5,161 nucleotides of DNA from Bacillota bacterium (lineage in GTDB: Bacteria; Bacillota; Dethiobacteria; SKNC01), in the NCBI GenBank assembly GCA_007121375.1, contig SKLX01000137.1, forward strand, positions 1 to 5,161. The letters run 5' to 3'. The position numbers were made by a program, and so were the translations under genes. The notes beneath the pieces are model-generated. The model did not search any database. It saw only the letters and a list, made by a program, of their open reading frames with translations, and was not told the origin of the DNA. Below are positions 1 to 5,036 of the stretch, in pieces. Numbering within the stretch: position 1 is the first letter of the stretch; every line of letters starts with the position of its first letter.

Positions 1-732
1 AATCATTTTATCTCTTAAGTTTTGGTACTCTTTAACAAACTTGGGTCTAAACTCATCAAAAAGACCTAACACATCATGAAAAACCAGGACCTGCCCATCA
101 CACTCTTTGCCGGCACCTATGCCGATAACAGGTATAGAAACCTGGTCCCTGATAAAACTGGCCACCTGCCAGGGAACACACTCTAAAACTAGAGAGAAAG
201 CACCTGCTTCCTCCAGGGCCCGGGCATCCTTTATCATTTTTTTAGCTGCCTGGATATCCTTACCCTGGACCTTATAGCCTCCCAGCTGGCCAACGGATTG
301 AGGAGTTAAACCCAGATGGCCCATTACAGGAATTCCTGCCCCGGCAATCCCCTTCACTGCTTCCAGGATTTCTTCTCCTCCTTCCACTTTTACTGCGTGG
401 GCACCCGTTTCCTGGATCAATCGACCAGCATTTTTGAGAGCTTCATCCCGGTTTACCTGGTAAGTCATAAAGGGCATATCCATTACAACCATAGCCCTTT
501 GGGAGCCCCGAAGGACAGCTTTACCATGGTGTATCATTTCCTCCAGGGTAACAGAAAGGGTATTTTCATAACCTAAAACTACCATTCCCAGGGAATCCCC
601 AACCAGGATCATGTCTACCCCCGCCTCATCAACTATTTTGGCCTGGGAATAGTCATATGCAGTAAGCATGCTTATTTTTTCACCTTTTTGTTTTTTTTCC
701 TTTAGTTCAGCTGTAGTAACTTTTTTATTCAA
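1..732 (-). CDS. panB: 3-methyl-2-oxobutanoate hydroxymethyltransferase (PanB), C-terminus cut by window edge
   Basis: PanB transfers a hydroxymethyl group from 5,10-methylenetetrahydrofolate to 2-oxoisovalerate to give ketopantoate, the first committed step of pantothenate and CoA synthesis in the cytosol. I translated 244 uninterrupted codons. Family landmarks follow the E. coli order: TAYDYS (24-29), VGDSLGM (44-50), the D-M-P-F segment at 85-88, VKVEGG (114-119), GHLGLTPQSV (138-147), GGYKVQG (151-157), LVLECVP (181-187), IPVIGIGAG and the VFHDVLG segment. By alignment with E. coli PanB, Asp46, Asp85 and Glu117 would be metal ligands, Lys115 contacts substrate and Glu184 is the catalytic acid. 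The frame is open at base 1; the family is about 265-280 aa, so roughly 30-35 residues are missing. The start is TTG (732-730), because the next in-frame ATG (669-667, residue 22) would remove the N-terminal helix just before TAYDYS. It overlaps the upstream stop by 4 bp and shares the operon and pan leader of that gene. Confidence 0.97.
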   Translation of the reverse strand, partial: MNKKVTTAELKEKKQKGEKISMLTAYDYSQAKIVDEAGVDMILVGDSLGMVVLGYENTLSVTLEEMIHHGKAVLRGSQRAMVVMDMPFMTYQVNRDEALKNAGRLIQETGAHAVKVEGGEEILEAVKGIAGAGIPVMGHLGLTPQSVGQLGGYKVQGKDIQAAKKMIKDARALEEAGAFSLVLECVPWQVASFIRDQVSIPVIGIGAGKECDGQVLVFHDVLGLFDEFRPKFVKEYQNLRDKMI

Positions 733-1604
733 CCTTCATCCACCTCCAATACATTTAGTAACTGGTCAGCTTGTTCTTCATTGATGCTGCCCTTTTCTAA
801 AGCTACCTTTACTGTAAACTTACCCAGCTCACCATAAAGGGGAGCCATGTCCTTCATCTCTTTATTTATTACTGACAGGTGATCCTTTATAGTTGAATAA
901 TCTCCCCGGGCAATAGGACCGGTAAGACCTTCTGGAACACCCACTTTTTCAATATTAGCCATGGTACCCTGGATCAAAGGTAGCAGAGCAGCAAGGGCTT
1001 CTTCTTTATCCAACCCAATTTGCTCCATCATCTTCAAGCCCAATCGAATAACAGACACAAAATAATTGGAAACCACACATGCAGAAGCATGGTATAGGGG
1101 CTTCATTCGGGTAGGTATTTCCACCAGGTGACCTTCAAAAACTTTAATCATCTCCCTGACAAATGATAGGCCCTTTTCATCGCCTTCTACTGCAAAGTAA
1201 GAACCAGGCAAGTTTCTAATGCCTGCTTCGGGACCAGGTATTGTCTGGAGAGGATGAACAGACATAACTACCGCCCCCTTTTCCCGGGCAGAATTCAAAA
1301 TATCTGAGCTGTGGGAACCACTGGTATGAATAACCAGGTCTCCTTTCATTATCCCCCCTCCCTCAGCTATTTCATTACATACCTGGGAAATAACCCGGTC
1401 AGGGGTGGTTATAAAAATAATGTTAGTTTCCTGGAGAAGGGGAAAAATTTCTGTATAACCCTCTGTACCTATAATCTCAGCACCTCTTTTAGCAGATTCC
1501 CGTGTACGACTGATCACTCCTGCCACATGATAACCCTTTTCTTTTAAAATTGCCCCCAAGGTAATACCCACATTACCGGCACCAACTATGGCAATCTTGT
1601 TCAT
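729..1604 (-). CDS. panG: Rossmann-fold DUF2520 oxidoreductase, probable ketopantoate reductase (PanG type)
   Basis: This 291-aa protein probably reduces ketopantoate to pantoate with NADPH, the step after PanB. It opens with a dinucleotide-binding fold: GAGNVG (8-13), then SRTR (32-35) after the second strand, where the arginines favour NADPH over NADH. It continues with FITTPDRVI (64-72), VIHTSGSHSSDIL (91-103) and SVHPLQTIPG (115-124). The C-terminal DUF2520 part has KPLYHASACVVSN (168-180) and GLTGPIARGD (226-235), both typical of the family. Lys168, His172 and Asn180 are candidate active-site residues by analogy with 6-phosphogluconate-type reductases. From memory, PanG, the alternative ketopantoate reductase of Francisella, is a protein of this type with relatives in Enterococcus and Clostridioides; I could not check that here. 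The gene is first in the pan operon, 4 bp overlapping panB, behind a pan-type leader. The family assignment is firm; the reaction is inferred from context. The start ATG has an AAAGGATGG site 9 nt upstream. Confidence 0.85.
   Translation of the reverse strand: MNKIAIVGAGNVGITLGAILKEKGYHVAGVISRTRESAKRGAEIIGTEGYTEIFPLLQETNIIFITTPDRVISQVCNEIAEGGGIMKGDLVIHTSGSHSSDILNSAREKGAVVMSVHPLQTIPGPEAGIRNLPGSYFAVEGDEKGLSFVREMIKVFEGHLVEIPTRMKPLYHASACVVSNYFVSVIRLGLKMMEQIGLDKEEALAALLPLIQGTMANIEKVGVPEGLTGPIARGDYSTIKDHLSVINKEMKDMAPLYGELGKFTVKVALEKGSINEEQADQLLNVLEVDEG
738..747 (-). promoter_or_regulatory. Ribosome binding site deciding the TTG start of panB
   Basis: The minus strand reads TTGGAGGTGGATGAAGGTTG, with GGAGG about 10 nt before the TTG at 732. 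The site lies inside the last codons of the upstream DUF2520 gene. The nearby ATG and GTG triplets are in other frames and run into stops at once, so TTG is the only start that fits both this site and the full PanB N-terminus. The coordinates cover the site approximately. Confidence 0.7.
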
Positions 1605-1610
1605 ACTTTT

Positions 1611-1619
1611 CCATCCTTT
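1611..1619 (-). promoter_or_regulatory. Ribosome binding site of the DUF2520 (panG) gene
   Basis: The minus strand reads AAAGGATGG, with the AGGA core ending 9 nt before the ATG at 1604. It sits just after the T-tract of the leader terminator, so transcripts that terminate there lose the whole ribosome binding site. Confidence 0.65.
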
Positions 1620-1626
1620 TTTTGTT

Positions 1627-1664
1627 AAAATAAAAGTGCCTTCTCAACCTAGTCAAGAAGGCAC
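1627..1664 (-). terminator. Intrinsic terminator in the pan operon leader (attenuator)
   Basis: On the minus strand GTGCCTTCT (1664-1656) pairs perfectly with AGAAGGCAC (1644-1636). The stem can continue inward by four more pairs, two of them G-U (TGAC with GTTG), closing on a TAG loop. It is followed directly by TTTTATTTT (1635-1627). The plus strand has no T-tract after the hairpin, so the terminator works only for minus-strand transcription. It lies downstream of the promoter at 1773-1801 and 22 nt before the DUF2520 start, so it acts as a leader attenuator. It may also stop read-through from the peptidase genes, which have no other clear terminator. Confidence 0.9.
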
Positions 1665-1696
1665 AGGTATATCACCATAAAGGTATATTACCAAAT
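1665..1696 (-). repeat. Two imperfect 16-bp direct repeats between pan hairpin and terminator
   Basis: In plus-strand reading AGGTATATCACCATAA (1665-1680) is followed without a gap by AGGTATATTACCAAAT (1681-1696), with 13 of 16 positions identical. Each unit is itself nearly palindromic (GGTA-ATA-TACC on the minus strand). In the RNA the two units can also pair with each other as GGTA/TACC and TACC/GGTG stems around an ATA-ATA internal loop. The arrangement is visible in the sequence; any function is unknown. Confidence 0.5.
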
Positions 1697-1705
1697 ATTA
1701 ATCCT

Positions 1706-1738
1706 TCTGTCCCGGTCCATCTTATGGCTCCAGGCAGA
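1706..1738 (-). promoter_or_regulatory. pan RNA motif-like hairpin in the 5' leader of the pan operon
   Basis: On the minus strand TCTG (1738-1735) pairs with CAGA (1709-1706). After an unpaired A (1710), CCTGG (1734-1730) pairs with CCGGG (1715-1711). After a second unpaired A (1716, facing AG at 1729-1728), CCA (1727-1725) pairs with TGG (1719-1717) under a TAAGA loop. One stem-loop with two unpaired adenines, set in front of pantothenate genes, is the published description of the pan motif, a candidate cis-regulatory RNA of Bacillota and some other phyla. I matched it on architecture and context, not by a covariance-model search. Only one copy is evident, although tandem copies are common. 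Its ligand is not established as far as I know. A terminator follows about 40 nt downstream. Confidence 0.75.
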
Positions 1739-1772
1739 CCCTGAAATATTATCATATTTTCTTCCAAGTAAC

Positions 1773-1801
1773 ATTATAATTTGCTTACTTGAAAAATTCA
1801 A
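1773..1801 (-). promoter_or_regulatory. Sigma-A-type promoter of the pan operon
   Basis: On the minus strand TTGAAT (1801-1796) and TATAAT (1778-1773) are separated by exactly 17 nt. This gives a perfect -10 box and a -35 box with four of six consensus positions. Transcription would start near 1766, giving an untranslated leader of about 160 nt that contains the pan hairpin and the terminator. The promoter lies 21 bp past the stop of the last peptidase gene, which separates the pan unit from the peptidase unit. Confidence 0.75.
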
Positions 1802-1821
1802 GGATAAACTAACATAAATAT

Positions 1822-2814
1822 TTAAGAAAGTGGCTGGTTTAATATACCTTTCAAGAGTTTCACCCCATTTTTTATGTCCTCTAAATCTGCCATTTCGGAA
1901 GGAGTGTGAATATACCTGCAGGGAATGGACATAACTCCTGAGGGAACTCCTTCCCTGCTAAGATGAATAGCTCCTGAATCCGTTCCTCCCCTTTCCAAAA
2001 CCTCCAGCTGATAAGGTATACCTTCCTTCTCCGCTGCTTCCTTCATTATCTTTTTAACTGCAGGGTGGCTTATTATCAAAGTATCCTTTATTTTTATAGC
2101 CGGTCCTTTTCCTAAAGAAACAGCCATTGTTTCAGACTCGGGGGTATCCCCTGTCCTGGTAACATCTACAGCCAAACCGTAATGGGGCTTCAGGCGATAG
2201 GCAGCAGTTCGTGCTCCCCGGACCCCTACTTCTTCCTGGACGGTAAACACAAAATATACATCGTTGGCAGGCTCATTTAATTCCATCAAAGTTTGAACCA
2301 GAACAGAACAACCTATCCTATCATCAAGGGATTTTCCTAAAATTCTACTTCCCAAAGTTTCACAATTTCTATAGTATACAGCAACATCACCAATATTAAC
2401 TTTTTCCCTGGCTTCTTCTTCTTTGGAAACCCCTATATCCAGGTAAAGCTTTGAAAATTTCAAGTCCTTCATGCTCTCCAGTTTTTCACATCCTATTGTT
2501 CCCACCGCTCCATTTTGAAATATTACCCTTTCTCCTAAGAGGAGATGAGGAGAAACACCTCCTACATTAGAAAACCTTAAAAACCCGTTTTCATCAATAA
2601 AGGTAACTATCAGGCCAACCTCATCCATATGGGCTGCCAGCATAATTTTTTTTCCCGGCCCTTTTTTCCTAACAATTAGATTTCCCAGGGTATCCACTAT
2701 AATCTCATCAGCATAAGATTCTATCATCTTTTTTATAGTGTCCCTGATTCCTTCCTCTCTACCGGAAGGACCATAAGCTTCCGTTAATTTTTTAATAATA
2801 TCAATCATTAGCAT
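1822..2814 (-). CDS. M42-family metallo-aminopeptidase, third of three tandem paralogues
   Basis: This 330-aa protein belongs to peptidase family M42 (the FrvX/YsdC/TET aminopeptidase and 'glutamyl aminopeptidase/endoglucanase' group). These are cytosolic enzymes with two metal ions that remove N-terminal residues from short peptides and usually form dodecamers. All expected positions are present: AHMDEVG with His62 and Asp64, KSLDDR with the bridging Asp at 164, QEEVG with catalytic Glu194 and ligand Glu195, VDVT with Asp217, GGTDSGAIH (277-285), and RYIHTPSE with His303. The length is normal for the family. It has the most standard motifs of the three. Its first 14 bp overlap the end of the preceding paralogue. 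The ATG at 2814 is chosen over the one at 2808 because the AAGGAGGT site at 2835-2828 already lies 14 nt away. Substrate specificity cannot be read from the sequence. Confidence 0.95.
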   Translation of the reverse strand: MLMIDIIKKLTEAYGPSGREEGIRDTIKKMIESYADEIIVDTLGNLIVRKKGPGKKIMLAAHMDEVGLIVTFIDENGFLRFSNVGGVSPHLLLGERVIFQNGAVGTIGCEKLESMKDLKFSKLYLDIGVSKEEEAREKVNIGDVAVYYRNCETLGSRILGKSLDDRIGCSVLVQTLMELNEPANDVYFVFTVQEEVGVRGARTAAYRLKPHYGLAVDVTRTGDTPESETMAVSLGKGPAIKIKDTLIISHPAVKKIMKEAAEKEGIPYQLEVLERGGTDSGAIHLSREGVPSGVMSIPCRYIHTPSEMADLEDIKNGVKLLKGILNQPLS

Positions 2815-3841
2815 ACGCCTGTTTTTTACCTCCTTCCGGCAATTTATCTAAAAATAGTTCAATCAGTTTTAAGGTATTTTTTACATCTTCCAGGGATAAA
2901 ATGTTGACGGGATTATGGATATACCTGCAGGGCACAGAAATTACAACCGACCTGACTCCTTCCCTGGATAAAGAAATCTTACCTGCATCTGTGTTAGCCC
3001 CCGTAAAGCGCCTGAACTGTATGGGAATATTTTCTTTTTCTGCCAGTTCTACTAAAGTCTCAATTATCTTCTTATCGCATATTACTGAAGTATCCATAAA
3101 AGTTAGGGCCGGTCCCTTTCCAAGGGTAGTAACATAACTTTCTTCTTTCAATTCAATAACATCAGCAGCCGTAGTTCCTTCAATAACCAGAGCTAAATCT
3201 GGCCTGATGCGGTAAGCGGCTACAGCTGCCCCCCTCATACCCACTTCCTCCTGGACAGTAAAAACACCGTACAGGGGAAAGGTATATTCTTTTTTCAAAG
3301 CTTCTATCAGTAATGCACAGCCAACCCGGTTATCAAAAGCCTTTCCCTTGGCATAGTTAACTCCTATTTCTTGATATCGAGTATTATAGGAAACATAATC
3401 CCCCAGCTTGACTTCCTTCTTCGCTTCTTCCTTACTTTTAGCACCAATATCTATGTAAAGTTCCTCTACCTTCAGGGATTTTTTTCTTTCTTCAGGTTTT
3501 TGGAGATGTATGGCCTTAGCTCCTATAACCCCCGGTATTTTTTTCTCCCCAATCAAAACGGTTTTGGAAACTAAAACCCGGTCATCAATTCCTCCCACTT
3601 TAGAAAACCTTATAAGTCCACTTTCTTCAAATCCTGCCACAATTAAACCAACTTCATCCATGTGGGCTGATAACATTAACCGGGGAGCTTTTTTAGAGCC
3701 ACTTTTAAAAGCTATTAGATTCCCTAACATATCAGTTTTTAACTCATCCACATAAGGTTCCACTGCTTCTTTAATTAATCTCCTTACTTCACTTTCCCCA
3801 CCGGAAACCCCTGAAGCTTCTGACAATTCCTTTAATAACAT
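2801..3841 (-). CDS. M42-family metallo-aminopeptidase with variant metal ligands, second of three paralogues
   Basis: This 346-aa M42 homologue probably also removes N-terminal residues from cytosolic peptides. It keeps SAHMDEVG (His60, Asp62), the QEEVG pair (Glu198, Glu199), NTDAGKISLSREGV (283-296) and RYIHNPV (His309). Two positions differ from its neighbours: the bridging-Asp motif reads KAFDNR (Asp170-Asn171) where they have Asp-Asp, and the VDVT ligand strand reads VIEGTTAAD, placing Glu221 at the usual Asp. Glu can serve as a ligand, and forms with an EGTTA-like motif exist in the family as far as I recall, so this is probably an active enzyme with altered metal or substrate preference rather than a dead copy. 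The basic C-terminal tail (LPEGGKKQAYAND) extends beyond the domain. The start ATG overlaps the end of the preceding paralogue by 10 bp and has AGAGGAG 8 nt upstream. No frameshift or internal stop is seen. Confidence 0.93.
   Translation of the reverse strand: MLLKELSEASGVSGGESEVRRLIKEAVEPYVDELKTDMLGNLIAFKSGSKKAPRLMLSAHMDEVGLIVAGFEESGLIRFSKVGGIDDRVLVSKTVLIGEKKIPGVIGAKAIHLQKPEERKKSLKVEELYIDIGAKSKEEAKKEVKLGDYVSYNTRYQEIGVNYAKGKAFDNRVGCALLIEALKKEYTFPLYGVFTVQEEVGMRGAAVAAYRIRPDLALVIEGTTAADVIELKEESYVTTLGKGPALTFMDTSVICDKKIIETLVELAEKENIPIQFRRFTGANTDAGKISLSREGVRSVVISVPCRYIHNPVNILSLEDVKNTLKLIELFLDKLPEGGKKQAYAND
2828..2835 (-). promoter_or_regulatory. Strong but distant ribosome binding site of the third M42 gene
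   Basis: The minus strand carries AAGGAGGT, a near-perfect anti-16S match, inside the end of the second M42 gene. It is 14 nt from the ATG at 2814 and 20 nt from the ATG at 2808, longer than the usual 5-10 nt. No ATG, GTG or TTG lies closer. Together with the 14-bp gene overlap this suggests initiation partly through translational coupling. Confidence 0.6.
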
Positions 3842-4896
3842 GATATCAACTCCTCTAAAAAATCATTATTCAAAGAAGCAGTAAACCTGGCTAAAAGCAA
3901 GGCCGATGCATGTATGTCCTTTAAGGAAATAAGTTCAACGGAGGTATGCATGTATCTCAGGGGCACAGATACAAGGCCTGTAGCTATACCCTCCCTGGAT
4001 ATCTGAAAAGCCCGGGCATCTGTCCCGGTAGGGCCGGGGGTAATATCCTCCTGGTAAGGTATATTATATTCCCTGGCTATTTCTACTAATTTATTATATA
4101 TCTGGGGATGAATGTTAGGACCGGTAGTAATAACAGTACCTTTTTCTATCTCTGAAGTTTTATATTCAGCAACCCCCGGCATGTCACCATGGGTTACATC
4201 CACGGCAATCCCCAAATGGGGAATTATATTGTAAGCTGAAACTATTGCCCCTCTAACCCCCACCTCCTCCTGAACCGTGGCTACAGCATAAACATCTGCC
4301 TGGTGATTCAGGTATTGAAGTTCCTGTAGAAATTTTAATACCAGAGCCACTCCCGCCCGGTCATCCATAGCTTTCCCAGCCACATGCTCACCGGATAATT
4401 CCATAAACTCCCTGTTTATAGTTACAGGATCCCCAACGGATACTCTCTTTTTTACTTCTTCCTCGGAAAAACCTACATCAATAAACAGTTTTTCCATTTT
4501 TATCCCCTTTTCAATCTCTTCGGGATCAAGAATATGAGGTGACTTGGCTCCAATGACCCCGGGAAGGTCCTGCTGTCCGTGAACCACCACCTCTTGATTT
4601 AAAAGGGAGCGGGGATCAATTCCTCCCAGGGGAGAAATACGTAAAAAACCTCCCTTTTCAATTTTTGAGACCATCAAGCCTATTTCATCCATGTGGGCTG
4701 ACACCAGTATTTTAATCGGTTCTTTCTCTTCAGTCCTCTGCCCCTTCCTAAAAGCCAGGACATTACCCAGAGAATCCATGTTAACTTCATGGGTATAACG
4801 GGTAAACTCTTGGGCTATTATCCGGGCTACCTGTTCTTCATGCCCGGAAACACCTGGTGAGGAGGAGATTTTTTTTAAAAAATCTTTAATGCTCAC
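3832..4896 (-). CDS. M42-family metallo-aminopeptidase, first of three tandem paralogues
   Basis: This 354-aa cytosolic aminopeptidase of family M42 is the longest of the cassette. Visible motifs are SPGVSGHEE (13-21), SAHMDEIG with His68 and Asp70, KAMDDR with the bridging Asp at 178, VQEEVGVRG with Glu210 (general base) and Glu211 (ligand), VDVTHGD with Asp233, GTDARAFQ (291-298), and RYMHTSVE with His317. The ligand set is complete, so activity is expected. A charged insert around residues 51-62 (QRTEEKEP) lies in the N-terminal part and differs from the paralogues. The start is GTG (4896-4894), supported by an AAGGAG site whose GGAG core ends 8 nt upstream. The 3' end overlaps the next paralogue by 10 bp, so the three form one unit. 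Specificity, whether acidic, hydrophobic or broad, cannot be assigned from sequence alone. Confidence 0.95.
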   Translation of the reverse strand: MSIKDFLKKISSSPGVSGHEEQVARIIAQEFTRYTHEVNMDSLGNVLAFRKGQRTEEKEPIKILVSAHMDEIGLMVSKIEKGGFLRISPLGGIDPRSLLNQEVVVHGQQDLPGVIGAKSPHILDPEEIEKGIKMEKLFIDVGFSEEEVKKRVSVGDPVTINREFMELSGEHVAGKAMDDRAGVALVLKFLQELQYLNHQADVYAVATVQEEVGVRGAIVSAYNIIPHLGIAVDVTHGDMPGVAEYKTSEIEKGTVITTGPNIHPQIYNKLVEIAREYNIPYQEDITPGPTGTDARAFQISREGIATGLVSVPLRYMHTSVELISLKDIHASALLLARFTASLNNDFLEELISCY

Positions 4897-4904
4897 CTTA
4901 ACTG

Positions 4905-4910
4905 CTCCTT
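4905..4910 (-). promoter_or_regulatory. Ribosome binding site supporting the GTG start of the first M42 gene
   Basis: The minus strand carries AAGGAG with 8 nt between it and the GTG at 4896. No in-frame ATG lies at a comparable distance. The conserved N-terminal helix (residues 2-10) begins right after the GTG, which agrees with this start. Confidence 0.7.
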
Positions 4911-4923
4911 CCTATCCAATATA

Positions 4924-4945
4924 TATAGAAAAATATTTTTATATA
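4924..4945. repeat. AT-rich inverted repeat upstream of the M42 cassette
   Basis: AAAAATATTTTT (4929-4940) is a perfect 12-bp palindrome. After one G-A mismatch (4928/4941) the symmetry continues for four more pairs on each side. No T-tract follows on the minus strand beyond the arm itself and the stem has only A-T pairs, so it is a poor terminator. It lies 28-49 bp upstream of the first M42 start and could be a protein-binding site or chance in AT-rich DNA. Confidence 0.4.
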
Positions 4946-5036
4946 AAACTATTCTATAAGTTAAGGAAATTACCTTTTACCTGATAGGTTTTATCTTAAT
5001 TACTTATACCCATAAATTTCATTATAATGCAGTTAG

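Larger units (their letters stand above)
4897..5036 (-). other. AT-rich intergenic spacer, possible weak promoter for the M42 cassette
   Basis: This 140-bp gap separates the ABC transporter stop from the peptidase cassette. The best promoter-like pair near the gene is TTAACT (4964-4959) with TATAAA (4943-4938), but the spacing is only 15 nt. A TATAAT box at 5026-5021 has no matching -35 box. I see no convincing intrinsic terminator for the transporter gene: a short AAGG/CCTT hairpin near 4964-4977 has no T-tract. Whether the peptidases are transcribed separately or by read-through is therefore open. Confidence 0.3.

Noticed and set aside
316..576. Plus-strand open frame of 86 codons inside panB
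   Set aside because: It lies wholly antisense to a well-conserved PanB sequence and has no recognisable motif.
1311..1547. Plus-strand open frame of 78 codons inside the DUF2520 gene
   Set aside because: It is antisense to a conserved protein and its composition is that of a shadow frame.
1705..1724. Resemblance to a T-box sequence (TGGACCGGG versus TGGNACCGCG) in the pan leader
   Set aside because: One base is missing from the core, there is no room for a Stem I in a leader of about 160 nt, and the segment does not overlap the terminator arm as a T-box antiterminator would. The same bases fit the pan-type hairpin much better.
1788..1802. Small hairpin CTTGAA-AAA-TTCAAG after the last peptidase gene as a terminator
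   Set aside because: The stem is only 6 bp and A/T-rich, no T-tract follows on the minus strand, and it overlaps the -35 box of the pan promoter.
2901..3755. Three plus-strand open frames of 67-81 codons inside the second M42 gene
   Set aside because: They are antisense to a complete M42 enzyme, overlap each other and have no family features.
1822..4896. A new defence system, mobile element or biosynthetic cluster in the multi-gene cassette
   Set aside because: The three genes are clear M42 peptidases. No nuclease, transposase, integrase, effector, repeat array or terminal inverted repeats are present, and composition looks even across the window.
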